64,000 nucleotides of DNA from Acidobacteriota bacterium (GCA_016195265.1 JACPZW010000085.1:1-64000); one strand, 5' to 3'. Shown: positions 51,862 through 61,508, numbered from the stretch's first letter. Notes: generated by a model not told the origin, from the letters alone. Program-made: numbers and translations.

Positions 51862-54795
51862 CTAGAAATTCACCGCCACCCCGACCCTCATGATCCGCGG
51901 CGACACGAATGCCTGTGGATACAGGTACGTGTTGCCCACGGCGTTGTTCAGCCCGGTGATCGTGTAGGCGTTCGTCAGATTGTAGATGTCAAACTGCGGG
52001 GCGATCCGGCGCTGGCCGAACTTGAAGGAACGGGAGAAGCGCAGGTCGACGAGCGTCACGTCCGGCAGCCGCTCGGCGCCTCGTTCGCTGAGCAGGACTG
52101 TCTGCGTGGACCGCGTCAGCGCGACGCCCGTTGCCGCCGCCGCTGCGCGGCTCACCGAGTACGTGGAGACGTAGGGGTACCCGTTGTTCGAGACCAGGCT
52201 TCCCGCGACGCTGATATCGTAGGGCAACACATAGCTGCCCGAGAGCCGGAACGCGACCTTCGAGTCGTTGCCGATGATCCCGTTCGAGTACGCCACAAAG
52301 TTGGGATCGTTCAGGTCGCCGCCGGTCGTGCTCGAGATCGTGGCCGACTGGCCACCGGTACTGTTGATGCCTCCCGTGTTCTTGCCGAACGTCAGACCCG
52401 TCACCATCTGCCATCGCTGCGAGAACCGCTTCGCCGCCGTGAACTCGACGCCCTGGTATTTGGTGTCGAGGTACGGCTGGTTGTCGATGACGCTGTTCTG
52501 TAGACCGTTGAACGCCGCCTGCAGGTTGTAGACGGTCACCGAGACCGGCTTGGGCGCGGCAATCGTTCCGCCGGGACCGTTCGGCACGGTGAAGGTGAAC
52601 GGCGTGTACGCGGTCGACGGCACGAGCGTGTTCGTCGTGCCGATCTGATTGCGGTTCGTCCGGTAGTAATACATTACGCCGACGCGCATGTTGCGCACCA
52701 CCTCGCGCTCGACGCCCGCCGTGACTTCATCGGAGTACGGCCAGCTCGGACCGTTCGCGCCGGCGTAGTGCACGCTGAGGCCGGGAAATCCGCTGCATTG
52801 GCTCTGCTGGATCTCGGTCACCTGCGCGACGCCGTCGCCGTTTGGGTCGGTCCAGGGACAGGTTTGCGACGTCGCGCTGAGCGGGTTCACGTTCGTCACG
52901 CGATCGATGCCGACCTGCAGGCCGTAGCGGCTGTAGCTCGCCTTGATCGCCGTGCGGCCGTCCTTGATGGGATCGAAGGACGCGCCGGTGCGCCACACGG
53001 CGATGTTCTGGCTGATCGGCTGTGAGGCGTCGAATGCCTGCGGCCCGACGTACTGCCGCTGCCCGGCGGATTGCGCCGGGAGCATCCCGTTGTTGTGATC
53101 GAACCTGAAGCCGAGATTCAACGTCAGGCTGCCGCCGACCGACCACGCGTCCTGCACGAAGAATCCCGCGAGGTTTTCCTTGTTGATCGAATCGGTGGGC
53201 GTGTTGAATTCGCGCACCGACGTCGGTCGGCCGTTCGTGTAGAGCAGGTACATGTTGCCCTGGACTTCGTACCGGCTCTCGTACGACAGGCGCGCGTACT
53301 GCACGCCGGCCTTCAGCAGGTGATCGCCGCCGAGCCCCGTCGCGTTGTACGTCACCGTGTTGTCGAACTGCAGCCGGGAATTCGGTTGCTCTTCGTGGCG
53401 CGTCGCCGCGTTGTTGAACACGCCCAGCGTCGAATCCTCGACGCGAATGGCGGTCGCGGGCGTGTCCGGCTGATACATGTAGTTCGTCTGGCCGTCCATG
53501 TTGCTGAACGACGACTCGAACACAAGTCTGTTGCGAATACCCGTGTACTTCGCCTGCGTCGACGACGCGGGGTTGGTCTGCACGAGCGCGGCGATGTCCG
53601 GGATGGTGTCGTTCGAATCGCGGCGGTGGCCGCGAATCTTGTTGTTCCAGTTGTACGAGAACGTCCATTTCTGATTGGCCGACGCCGAGAACACGGCCTT
53701 GCCCGAATAGTTCTTCAGCGTGTTGTCGTCGAGCGCTTGCGTCTTGTCGAGGTTCCTGGAGTTGACGAGCTTGTCCACGATCCAGTATCGGTACGAGCCG
53801 TTCACCCACAACCGATCCTTGAGCAGGGCGCCGCCGCCCGCGACATTGAAGTCGTACGTGGTCTTCGTTGGGTTGCCGGGGTACGGCTGCCCGTCGGTCC
53901 CGAGCTTCGGGAACACGCCCGCATCGATGCCGCTCTGCAGGTTGTCGCTCTCGAGGCAACCCGGCGTGGGCGCGGATGGCGTAAGGCAGCCGCTCGAGTA
54001 CGAGTACCGCGCGTCGCCCTTCCACCGGTTGCCGGCGTCCTTGGTCACCATGTTGATCGACAAACCGCCGACCATCACTTCGGCCGGGATCGCCGACGTC
54101 ATGTAGTTCACTTCCTCGAACATCCCCTGGTCGTAGTACAGCATCGTCGCGCCGCCGCCGCCGCCGGGCCAGTTCACCACCGCGCCGTCGATGTTGTAGT
54201 TGACGTCGTTGGTGCTCGACCCATGCGACGACAGCGAGCTCTGCTGAATCGACTGCGTGCCGCCGACGTCGTACGTCGCCACTTGCACGCCGGGAATGAG
54301 CTTCGCGACCGACCAGGGATCGCGGCCCGTCGGCACGCCCTCGAGAATCGCCTGCGTCATCACGGTCTGCTGCACATTCGACTTGATGTCGACGGTCGGC
54401 GATTCGCCGGTGACGATGATGGTCTCGCTGACGCTCCCCACCTCGAGCTTCTCGTTCAGCGTGACGACGAACGACGCGCTGACGAGGATGCCGGCGCGAT
54501 CGACGGTCTTGAATCCCTGCAGCTCGATGCGGACCCGGTACGACCCGGGCGGGAGGCGATCGAACCGGTAACGGCCGCTGCCGTCACTGATCTGGGTCTG
54601 TGTGCCGCCGATCAAAGTGTCTCCCGACAACGACACCGTGACGCCCGGCAGAATCCCGCCGGAGCTGTCCGTGATGACGCCGGTGATCGACCCGCTTTGC
54701 AACTGCGCATGCGCGTCGACAGCCATCAGCGCAGACGACATCAGAGTCAGAAGCAGGAGCCGACGCACAGCCTTCATACGCATCCTCGCTTTCAT
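51862..54795 (-). CDS. TonB-dependent receptor with N-terminal carboxypeptidase-regulatory-like domain (Oar-like)
   Basis: Signal peptide; SITGVITDSSGGILPGVTVSLSG...GSYRVRIELQGFKTVDR; plug and beta-barrel; C-terminal MRVGVAVNF. Confidence 0.95.
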   Translation of the reverse strand: MKARMRMKAVRRLLLLTLMSSALMAVDAHAQLQSGSITGVITDSSGGILPGVTVSLSGDTLIGGTQTQISDGSGRYRFDRLPPGSYRVRIELQGFKTVDRAGILVSASFVVTLNEKLEVGSVSETIIVTGESPTVDIKSNVQQTVMTQAILEGVPTGRDPWSVAKLIPGVQVATYDVGGTQSIQQSSLSSHGSSTNDVNYNIDGAVVNWPGGGGGATMLYYDQGMFEEVNYMTSAIPAEVMVGGLSINMVTKDAGNRWKGDARYSYSSGCLTPSAPTPGCLESDNLQSGIDAGVFPKLGTDGQPYPGNPTKTTYDFNVAGGGALLKDRLWVNGSYRYWIVDKLVNSRNLDKTQALDDNTLKNYSGKAVFSASANQKWTFSYNWNNKIRGHRRDSNDTIPDIAALVQTNPASSTQAKYTGIRNRLVFESSFSNMDGQTNYMYQPDTPATAIRVEDSTLGVFNNAATRHEEQPNSRLQFDNTVTYNATGLGGDHLLKAGVQYARLSYESRYEVQGNMYLLYTNGRPTSVREFNTPTDSINKENLAGFFVQDAWSVGGSLTLNLGFRFDHNNGMLPAQSAGQRQYVGPQAFDASQPISQNIAVWRTGASFDPIKDGRTAIKASYSRYGLQVGIDRVTNVNPLSATSQTCPWTDPNGDGVAQVTEIQQSQCSGFPGLSVHYAGANGPSWPYSDEVTAGVEREVVRNMRVGVMYYYRTNRNQIGTTNTLVPSTAYTPFTFTVPNGPGGTIAAPKPVSVTVYNLQAAFNGLQNSVIDNQPYLDTKYQGVEFTAAKRFSQRWQMVTGLTFGKNTGGINSTGGQSATISSTTGGDLNDPNFVAYSNGIIGNDSKVAFRLSGSYVLPYDISVAGSLVSNNGYPYVSTYSVSRAAAAATGVALTRSTQTVLLSERGAERLPDVTLVDLRFSRSFKFGQRRIAPQFDIYNLTNAYTITGLNNAVGNTYLYPQAFVSPRIMRVGVAVNF

Positions 54796-54853
54796 GGGGC
54801 GGATCAATTGACTCTTCTTGCACCGGTTCGAACCGGGATAGCATACATGAGCG

Positions 54854-55732
54854 ATGAGGCCGGGAAGGGACGTAACTTCGCCTCGCGCGCAGTCCCCTGA
54901 GCGGGAGACGGAGGGCGCGTGGAGCCTGCTGCTCGCGGCCGCGCGCAGCGCCGAACACCTGGCCGAGGCCGAGGCCGTGCCGGCCGGCGATCCGGCGCGG
55001 TCAATCATCGATTTGTATCTGCCGATCTGCCAGGCGCGGACCGATCGGCCGGTGACGGTCGGACATCTCGGACAGAGCCTGGACGGCTTCATCGCCACGC
55101 ACGCCGGCGAATCGCGCTTCGTCACCGGCGCGGAAAACATCCTGCATCTGCACCGCATGCGCGCACTGAGCGATGCGGTCGTCGTCGGCGCGGGGACCGT
55201 TGCCGCCGACGATCCGCAGCTGACCACGCGTCTGGTCCCCGGCCCCAGCCCGCTGCGCGTCGTCCTCGACCCGACGCGGCGCCTCGAGCCGCGGCACAAG
55301 GTGTTCACGGACGAATCCGTGGAAACCCTCTACGTCTGCTCGCGCGCGCTCGTCACGCCTGGAGAGAAGTGCTTCGGCCGCGCGACGATCGTCGGCGTCC
55401 AGAGCAACGCGGATGGTGTGGATCTGGTCGAGCTGCGCCGGCTGCTTCGCGATCGCGGGTGCGCGCGGATTTTCGTCGAGGGCGGCGGCGTGACCGTGTC
55501 CGCGTTCCTCGCGGCGGGCCTGCTCGATCGCCTGCACATCGCGATTGCGCCGCTGCTCATCGGCGACGGCCGGCCGGCGATCCGCATCCCGCCGCCCGCG
55601 GCGCTGAACGAATGCCATCGTCCGCGCTATCGCGTGTTCCGCATGGGCGGCGACGTGCTCTTCGATTGCGAGCTCACGCCGCGAGACGAAACGGCCGGCG
55701 ACGCCCAGCCGGGCCTCACCCGGGTGATTTAG
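54854..55732 (+). CDS. RibD C-terminal / dihydrofolate reductase-like family reductase
   Basis: VTVGHLGQSLDGFIAT, MRALSDAVVVGAGTVAADDPQLTTRLVPGPSPLRVVLDPTRRL, ARIFVEGGGVTVSAFLAAGLLDRLHIAIAPLLIG. Confidence 0.92.
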   Translation: MRPGRDVTSPRAQSPERETEGAWSLLLAAARSAEHLAEAEAVPAGDPARSIIDLYLPICQARTDRPVTVGHLGQSLDGFIATHAGESRFVTGAENILHLHRMRALSDAVVVGAGTVAADDPQLTTRLVPGPSPLRVVLDPTRRLEPRHKVFTDESVETLYVCSRALVTPGEKCFGRATIVGVQSNADGVDLVELRRLLRDRGCARIFVEGGGVTVSAFLAAGLLDRLHIAIAPLLIGDGRPAIRIPPPAALNECHRPRYRVFRMGGDVLFDCELTPRDETAGDAQPGLTRVI

Positions 55733-55736
55733 ATCT

Positions 55737-55908
55737 GTAGGGCGGGTCCTTTTGGACCCGCCACAGTGTTCTAGATCTGTAGGGCGGGTCCTTTGGACCC
55801 GCCACAGCGCTCAGCCGGGTCCGAACCGCTTTCGCCACGGCTACAGCGGTCAAGAAGGACCCGGCCTACTCCCGCAGATCAGTAGGGCGGGTCCTTTCGG
55901 ACCCGCCT
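55737..55908. repeat. REP cluster: two 42-bp-spaced copies, one copy with nested loop hairpin, one further copy
   Basis: agatctgtagggcgggtccttt(t)ggacccgccacag twice; gccgggtccgaaccgctttcgccacggctacagcggtcaagaaggacccggcctac; gtagggcgggtcctttcggacccgcc. Confidence 0.9.
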
Positions 55909-57869
55909 GCCAGCCAAGCCGCCAGATCTTCATGACCGACGATCATCCGCGATCGTCCGGCCGCGACGTGTGCGAGGCGACGCGCACGCCAGTCCGCAAT
56001 CACATCCGCGCGCGCGGGTTCGATCGCGACGGCGGCTCGCGCCCAGCCGTCGATCAACTGCTCCTGCAGGTCGCGCGATTCGGGCGTCAGTTCCCAATCG
56101 CTGCGCTCGCGCCGCACTTCATAGCCACGCTCGGTGAAACAGCGCCCCGCCGCACCCGCTGCGTCGGGCCCGAGCGCGGGCCCGAATCCCTTGTCGGTCC
56201 GCTGATGCCGGTTGACGAGATCGCGGACGAATTCATCGTCGCGTTCGGCCGGCGAGCACTCGATTCGGCCGTCGTACGTCAGTGAGAACAGGACGGCCGA
56301 GCGATTCGCGGCGCACTGCTCCGCCAGCGCGCGGAGCCAGGATTCGGAGACGAGGTCGAGCAGCGCAGACGCCGTCACCAGATGGCGACCCGCGAACACG
56401 TCACCGAGGACCCTGAGATCGGCCGCGTGTGTCTTCGCCGACGGAACGCGCACGGACGCTCGCGCGAGCAGGCTCGGGTCATGGTCCACGAGCAGCCAGT
56501 CCTGCTCGGACGTTGGCAGTCGAGCGATCAGGTACCGCGCATTCGCGCCGGTGCCGGCGCCGAGATCGAGGATGCGCAGCGGCCGCGCCCGCGGCAGCCC
56601 GTCCGCGATCGCGCGCGTCAGCGCAGCGGACCGCGCCGCGGTGTCCGCTGGCTCACGCAGCGCCAGCCAGTCGGCGCTGAAGATGGCGTCGTGGCGGGTC
56701 CGCACGACCCGCCCTGCATCCGCAGTGTCCACGGACAGCGCGGCCGCCATCTTCTCCACCTGCTGATCCCACGTCGGAATTCGATCTCGCGCGAGCTGAG
56801 CGCCATGCGTCAATTGCGCGCGGAGGTTCGCGTCGGTCAGCACGCGTGTCAACGCGGACGCTAATGCGTCTGCATCGCCGGGCGGGACGAGAAGGCCCGC
56901 ATCGCGACCGACGAGTTCTTCGATGCCGCCGGTCGGCGTGCTGATTACCGGCACGCCGTGCGCAAGCGCTTCGGCGACGACCATGCCGTAGCCCTCGTAC
57001 AGCGTCGGCAGGACGAACAGGTCCGCGCGCGCGTACTCGGCGTCGAGCGCGGCGCCGGACATCTCGCCGGCGAATGTCACACGACCTTCGAGTCCGTCGG
57101 CGCGCACCTGCGCGCGCAGCCGCGCGGCCGTCGCCGGATCGCGATCGAGACCGCCGACGCACGTCAGCCGCCACGGAAGATCCCGCAGCATCGCGAGCGC
57201 GCGAAACAAAACGTCGTGACCTTTGCGCGGGGAGAGAGTCGCTACGCACAGCAGACGGAAGTTGGGCGGGTCCTTTGGATATGTAGGGCGGGTCCTTTTG
57301 GACCCGCCGGAGCGATCAGCCGGGTCCGAAAGGACCCGGCCTACTTGGTCCCGATCTACAGGCGGGTCCGAAAGGACCCGCTCTACTGGTCTATCCGTCC
57401 CTGGCTCCACGACGACGATGCGATCGGCGGGAACGTCGTACGCCGCGAGCATGGCCGCCGTCGCGCGACTGGTAACGATGACCTTCCGCGCGCACGCGAG
57501 CGCGCGGCGCTCGCCCGCTTCGAGCGTCGCCGCCAGCGACGCGCTGATGCCGGTCTCGGCCGCAAGCGGATGATGGACGAGCGCGACGAATCGAAGCCGC
57601 CCGGCCTCGCGCTCGACCGCGGCCGGCATGGCGCCGAACGCCAGACCATCGACGAGGACGGTCGCGCCGTCCGCAATTTCGCTGAGGACGCGGGCGGCTC
57701 TGGCGAGCGCGGCCGGCGCCGGCGTGGGAAAGCTGCCGACGATCCCGCGGACCTCGACGGTCCATCCGCGATCGCGCAGCCCGGCGACGATCCGCCGGTC
57801 GTACGCGTAGCCGCCGGTCAGGGTCCGGAGATCGCCTGGAACGATTACGACGAGTGCGGCAGAGCCCAT
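55866..57869 (-). CDS. Glycosyltransferase family 4 fused to class I SAM-dependent methyltransferase, with in-frame REP insertion
   Basis: ADLFVLPTLYEGYGMVVAEALAHGVPVISTPTGGIEELV; LRILDLGAGTGANARYLIARL; REP-coded segment within the GT domain and at the C-terminus. Confidence 0.88.
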   Translation of the reverse strand: MGSAALVVIVPGDLRTLTGGYAYDRRIVAGLRDRGWTVEVRGIVGSFPTPAPAALARAARVLSEIADGATVLVDGLAFGAMPAAVEREAGRLRFVALVHHPLAAETGISASLAATLEAGERRALACARKVIVTSRATAAMLAAYDVPADRIVVVEPGTDRPVERVLSDPPVDRDQVGRVLSDPADRSGGSKRTRPTYPKDPPNFRLLCVATLSPRKGHDVLFRALAMLRDLPWRLTCVGGLDRDPATAARLRAQVRADGLEGRVTFAGEMSGAALDAEYARADLFVLPTLYEGYGMVVAEALAHGVPVISTPTGGIEELVGRDAGLLVPPGDADALASALTRVLTDANLRAQLTHGAQLARDRIPTWDQQVEKMAAALSVDTADAGRVVRTRHDAIFSADWLALREPADTAARSAALTRAIADGLPRARPLRILDLGAGTGANARYLIARLPTSEQDWLLVDHDPSLLARASVRVPSAKTHAADLRVLGDVFAGRHLVTASALLDLVSESWLRALAEQCAANRSAVLFSLTYDGRIECSPAERDDEFVRDLVNRHQRTDKGFGPALGPDAAGAAGRCFTERGYEVRRERSDWELTPESRDLQEQLIDGWARAAVAIEPARADVIADWRARRLAHVAAGRSRMIVGHEDLAAWLAGGSERTRPTDLRE
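57264..57386. repeat. REP array (about 4 hairpins) within the glycosyltransferase coding sequence
   Basis: ttgggcgggtcctttggatatgtagggcgggtccttttggacccgccggagcgatcagccgggtccgaaaggacccggcctac...aggcgggtccgaaaggacccgctctac. Confidence 0.9.
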
Positions 57870-58279
57870 CGCAGGAACGCGTCGGTGATCCGGTCGTCGT
57901 AGGTGGCCGACGCGACGTGCGATTCGTGGAGCGTCACGCGCAGGCTTTCGATCGCGCTCGCCTGGCCGAGATCGCCGCGGCGGATCGCCGCCACCATCCG
58001 GTCGAACACGACGCGCGCGAGAAACTCCGTCGTCGTGTTGTGGCCCTTGAACAGCGGATCCTCGTCGAGGTTGCGGCAGTTCAAGCCTGCGACAATCGTC
58101 TTCAGCGCCCCGGCCGCGCGGCCGATGTCCACGACGATGCCGTCCGCGTCGACCTTCTGCCGGCGGAACTCGACGTCGACGATGAACGTGGCGCCGTGCA
58201 GCTTCTGCGCGGGACCGAAGACCTCGCCTTTGAAGCTGTGCGCCACCATGAAATGATCGCGAACCGTCACGCTGTACAT
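57845..58279 (-). CDS. 6-pyruvoyl-tetrahydropterin synthase / QueD-like protein
   Basis: FMVAHSFKGEVFGPAQKLHGATFIVDVEF; NLDEDPLFKGHNTTTEFLARVVFDRM; LHESHVASATY. Confidence 0.92.
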   Translation of the reverse strand: MYSVTVRDHFMVAHSFKGEVFGPAQKLHGATFIVDVEFRRQKVDADGIVVDIGRAAGALKTIVAGLNCRNLDEDPLFKGHNTTTEFLARVVFDRMVAAIRRGDLGQASAIESLRVTLHESHVASATYDDRITDAFLRWALPHSS

Positions 58280-58319
58280 CGGAACACTCCGGGTCCGCTT
58301 GACGGCGGACACCACAGAT

Positions 58320-59294
58320 TTAGTACTTGATGCGATGGCAAAGTGTATTGCCGGGTGATGCGGCCAGTTCCGCCATCACGCTTGGCAGCGCGTCGAAGTT
58401 GCTCTCGCCGCTGATCAGGACATCGAGCGCCGGGTCCGCGAGTGACGCCAGCGCGAACTGCATCCGCCGCCGCGTGTCCCACCGCGCGCGCTGCGTCGTC
58501 GCGACGTGCCCCACCTGCGACGACTTCACGGTCAGCCGGCGCGCGTGAAATTCTGCGCCGAGCGCGACCGGCACGTTCCGATCGCCGTACCAGCTCATCT
58601 CGATGATCGTCGCCTCGAATCCGGCGGCCCGCAGCGCGACCGCGAGTCCGTCCGGCGACCCGCTCGCATGAATCACCACGTCGGCCTCGCGCGGCGCGGC
58701 GTCCGGCGACGCGAACCGCACGCCGAGCGCGCGCGCGATCGGCGCGCGCTGCGGGTTCACGTCCACGAGCTCGACGTCGCAGCCGTGCACGCGGCCGGCG
58801 AGCCACGCGACGAGGCAGCCGACCGTACCTGCGCCGACGACCACGACGCGATCGCCGACGTGCGGCCGCCCATCCCAGAGTCCGTTGATCGCGGTTTCGA
58901 GATTCGCGGCGAGCACCGCGCGCGCGGGCGGGACGTTGTCTGGCAGCACGTGGACCGCGCCGGCCGGCACGACGTAACGCGTCTGATGCGGGTACAGCGC
59001 GAACACGTGACGGCCCGTCAACTCGCGCGGGCCGCGCTCGACCTGACCGACGCTCGCGTACCCGTACTTCACCGGCGCGGGAAACTCGCCGTCCTGAAAC
59101 GGCGCGCGCATGCGCGTGTGCTCGCTCGGCGGCACGCGGCCCTGAAACACGAGCGCCTCGGTGCCGCGGCTGATGCCGCTGTAGCACGCGCGAACGACGA
59201 CGTCCGCCGGCGACGGGGCGGCGAGCGTCTCGCTGCGAATCTCGCCGCGTCCGGGAGCCGCGATCCAGAAGGCGCGCGCCTGGTCAGGTGCCAC
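58320..59294 (-). CDS. Zinc-binding dehydrogenase (MDR superfamily, BchC-like)
   Basis: GISRGTEALVFQGRVP, VGDRVVVVGAGTVGCLVAWLAG. Confidence 0.9.
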   Translation of the reverse strand: MAPDQARAFWIAAPGRGEIRSETLAAPSPADVVVRACYSGISRGTEALVFQGRVPPSEHTRMRAPFQDGEFPAPVKYGYASVGQVERGPRELTGRHVFALYPHQTRYVVPAGAVHVLPDNVPPARAVLAANLETAINGLWDGRPHVGDRVVVVGAGTVGCLVAWLAGRVHGCDVELVDVNPQRAPIARALGVRFASPDAAPREADVVIHASGSPDGLAVALRAAGFEATIIEMSWYGDRNVPVALGAEFHARRLTVKSSQVGHVATTQRARWDTRRRMQFALASLADPALDVLISGESNFDALPSVMAELAASPGNTLCHRIKY

Positions 59295-59309
59295 GAGTCA
59301 AACGATACA

Positions 59310-61484
59310 ATGAACCTTCTGAAACCTGGCAACCTTGTCACGGCCGTCCGCGCGGCGCTGACCGCCGGCATCGCGGTCGCACTGCTCCAGCCGCACACCG
59401 ATCCCATCGTGTGGACCGTCGTCGCCGCCGCCGTGCTCGTGACGGCGCTCGACGGCGTGGACGGCTGGATCGCGCGGCGCACCGGCACGGTGTCCGCGTT
59501 CGGCGCACGGTTCGACATGGAAGTGGACAGCGCGCTGATCCTCGTTCTCTCGATCCTCGCGTGGCAATACGAGAAAGCCGGGGCGTGGGTGATCCTCTCC
59601 GGACTGCTCCGCTACCTCTTCGTCGCCGCCGGCTGGCAGTGGACGTGGCTCCAGCAGCCGCTCTTCCCCAGCCGCCGGCGTCAGACGATCTGCGTCGTCC
59701 AGGTCGTAGGGTTGATTGCGACGGTCTCGCCGGTCGTCACGCCGCCGACCAGCATCGCGATTGCGGCGACGGCACTGGCCGTGCTCTTTGTTTCATTCGC
59801 TATCGACACGATCTGGCTGATGGGCCGACCAAGGTCGGCCCCTACCGCGGATTTGGGCCGAGCAAGCTCGGCCCCTGCGCCGGATATCGTCGGGCCCGGG
59901 CAGCGCTGGGGGACACTCGCGGTCGCCGTCGCGTTGCTGAACGTGTCGCTCGCGTTCGACAATCTCTGGCCGACACCTGCGATCACGTGGCTTGGGTGTC
60001 TGTCGATCGAGTTCGCCGTCTGCATTCTTCTATTGATCGTCGTGCGCCAATTCGTCGCGCCACCGTCGCGCGCGGCGATCGGCTGGCTGAGCGCGATCTG
60101 GCTGGTGCTGGTCCTCGGCCGGTACGCCGACGTCACCGCGCCCGCACTCTACGGCCGCGACATCAATCTGTACTGGGACCTGCGGTTCATCCCCGACGTG
60201 GCCGCGATGGTGATCCGGGCGGCGCCCGCCTGGCTGATTCTGCTCGCGTGTGTCGTGGCGGCGCTCGTGGTCCTGCTGCTCTATGGGATTCTCCGGGCGG
60301 CGATCGCCCGACTCGCCCGCGCCATGGAGCAGCCGCACGAGCGTCGCGCACTCGCGGTCCTCGCGCTCGCGATGGGCGTGCTCTTCGCCGTCCGGCCCAC
60401 CCCGCCGCTGCAGGACGATCCGCACGTGCTGACGTTCTCCGCACCCGTGACCGCCGTCTACGCGCGGCAGGCGCGGCTCGTCTTCCAGGCCGTCACCGGA
60501 TCGCGCGCGATCGCACCGAGCCCATCGATGGCTTCGGATCTCGCGCTCGTGGACGGCGCGGACGTCTTCCTCATCTTCATCGAGTCGTACGGCGCCGTCA
60601 GCTGGGATCGGCCGGCGTTCGCCGCCTCGCTCGCCGACAGCCGCCGTCAGTTCGACGGCGCCATCCACGCGACGGGACGCGACGTCGTTTCCGCGTTCGT
60701 CGAGTCGCCGACGTTCGGCGGATCGTCGTGGCTGGCGCACATCAGCCTGATGTCCGGCGTCGAAGTCCGCGATCCGGAAACGAACGCGCTGCTGATGACG
60801 AAGCCGCGCGACACGGTGGTCACCGCGTTCAAGCGCCGCGGCTTCCGCACCGTCGCGTTGATGCCCGGGCTGAAACAGCAGTGGCCGGAGGGCGTGTTCT
60901 ACAAGTTCGACGACATCTACAACGCGGACCGGCTGAAATATCGCGGACCCGGGTTCGGCTGGTTCACGATTCCCGATCAGTTTTCGATCGCGAGCCTTGA
61001 CGCCGCCGAGGTGGCGCGGCCGGCGCGCGCGCCGCTCTTCGTGTTCTATCCCACGATCAGCACGCACTTTCCGTTCAGCCCGACGCCGCCGTATCAGCCC
61101 GACTGGCCGCGCGTGCTGACCGCGGATCCGTTCACGGAGGCAGAGGTTGACGACGCGTACTCGACCCAGCCCGACTGGCTGGACTTCGGGCCGGGCTATG
61201 TCGCCGCGCTGACGTACGACTTTGCGGCGATCGGCGGATATCTGACGCGGCGACCCGAGAAAGATGTCGTGATGATTCTGCTCGGCGACCACCAGCCGCC
61301 CGCGGCCGTGAGCCGCGAGGGCGCGCCGTGGGACGTGCCGGTGCACGTCATCGCGAGCCGTCCGGCCGTGCTCGACGCGCTGGTCGCGCGCGGGTTTCAT
61401 CGCGGCCTCTCGCCCGAGCGGCCGACGCTCAGCAAGATGCACGCGTTGCTGCCGACCTTGCTGAGTGCGTTTGGATCGAAGTGA
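59310..61484 (+). CDS. CDP-alcohol phosphatidyltransferase N-terminus fused to a membrane sulfatase-like domain
   Basis: DGVDGWIARRTGTVSAFGARFDMEVDS matches D(x)2DG(x)2AR(x)8G(x)3D(x)3D; sulfatase-like FLIFIESYGAVSW...VMILLGDHQPP. Confidence 0.85.
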   Translation: MNLLKPGNLVTAVRAALTAGIAVALLQPHTDPIVWTVVAAAVLVTALDGVDGWIARRTGTVSAFGARFDMEVDSALILVLSILAWQYEKAGAWVILSGLLRYLFVAAGWQWTWLQQPLFPSRRRQTICVVQVVGLIATVSPVVTPPTSIAIAATALAVLFVSFAIDTIWLMGRPRSAPTADLGRASSAPAPDIVGPGQRWGTLAVAVALLNVSLAFDNLWPTPAITWLGCLSIEFAVCILLLIVVRQFVAPPSRAAIGWLSAIWLVLVLGRYADVTAPALYGRDINLYWDLRFIPDVAAMVIRAAPAWLILLACVVAALVVLLLYGILRAAIARLARAMEQPHERRALAVLALAMGVLFAVRPTPPLQDDPHVLTFSAPVTAVYARQARLVFQAVTGSRAIAPSPSMASDLALVDGADVFLIFIESYGAVSWDRPAFAASLADSRRQFDGAIHATGRDVVSAFVESPTFGGSSWLAHISLMSGVEVRDPETNALLMTKPRDTVVTAFKRRGFRTVALMPGLKQQWPEGVFYKFDDIYNADRLKYRGPGFGWFTIPDQFSIASLDAAEVARPARAPLFVFYPTISTHFPFSPTPPYQPDWPRVLTADPFTEAEVDDAYSTQPDWLDFGPGYVAALTYDFAAIGGYLTRRPEKDVVMILLGDHQPPAAVSREGAPWDVPVHVIASRPAVLDALVARGFHRGLSPERPTLSKMHALLPTLLSAFGSK
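59822..59880. repeat. Two GTAG-family hairpins (gggccgacc-aa-ggtcggccc-ctac; gggccgagc-aa-gctcggccc) at the domain junction
   Basis: Perfect palindromes in frame in the CDS. Confidence 0.85.
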
Positions 61485-61508
61485 GGAGTAGGGCGGGTTG
61501 AGTGACGT

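Noticed and set aside
58506-59309. N-terminal extension of the CDP-alcohol-PT/sulfatase ORF
   Set aside because: It is antisense to the well-supported MDR dehydrogenase; the proper start is ATG 59310 with an immediate phosphatidyltransferase N-terminus.
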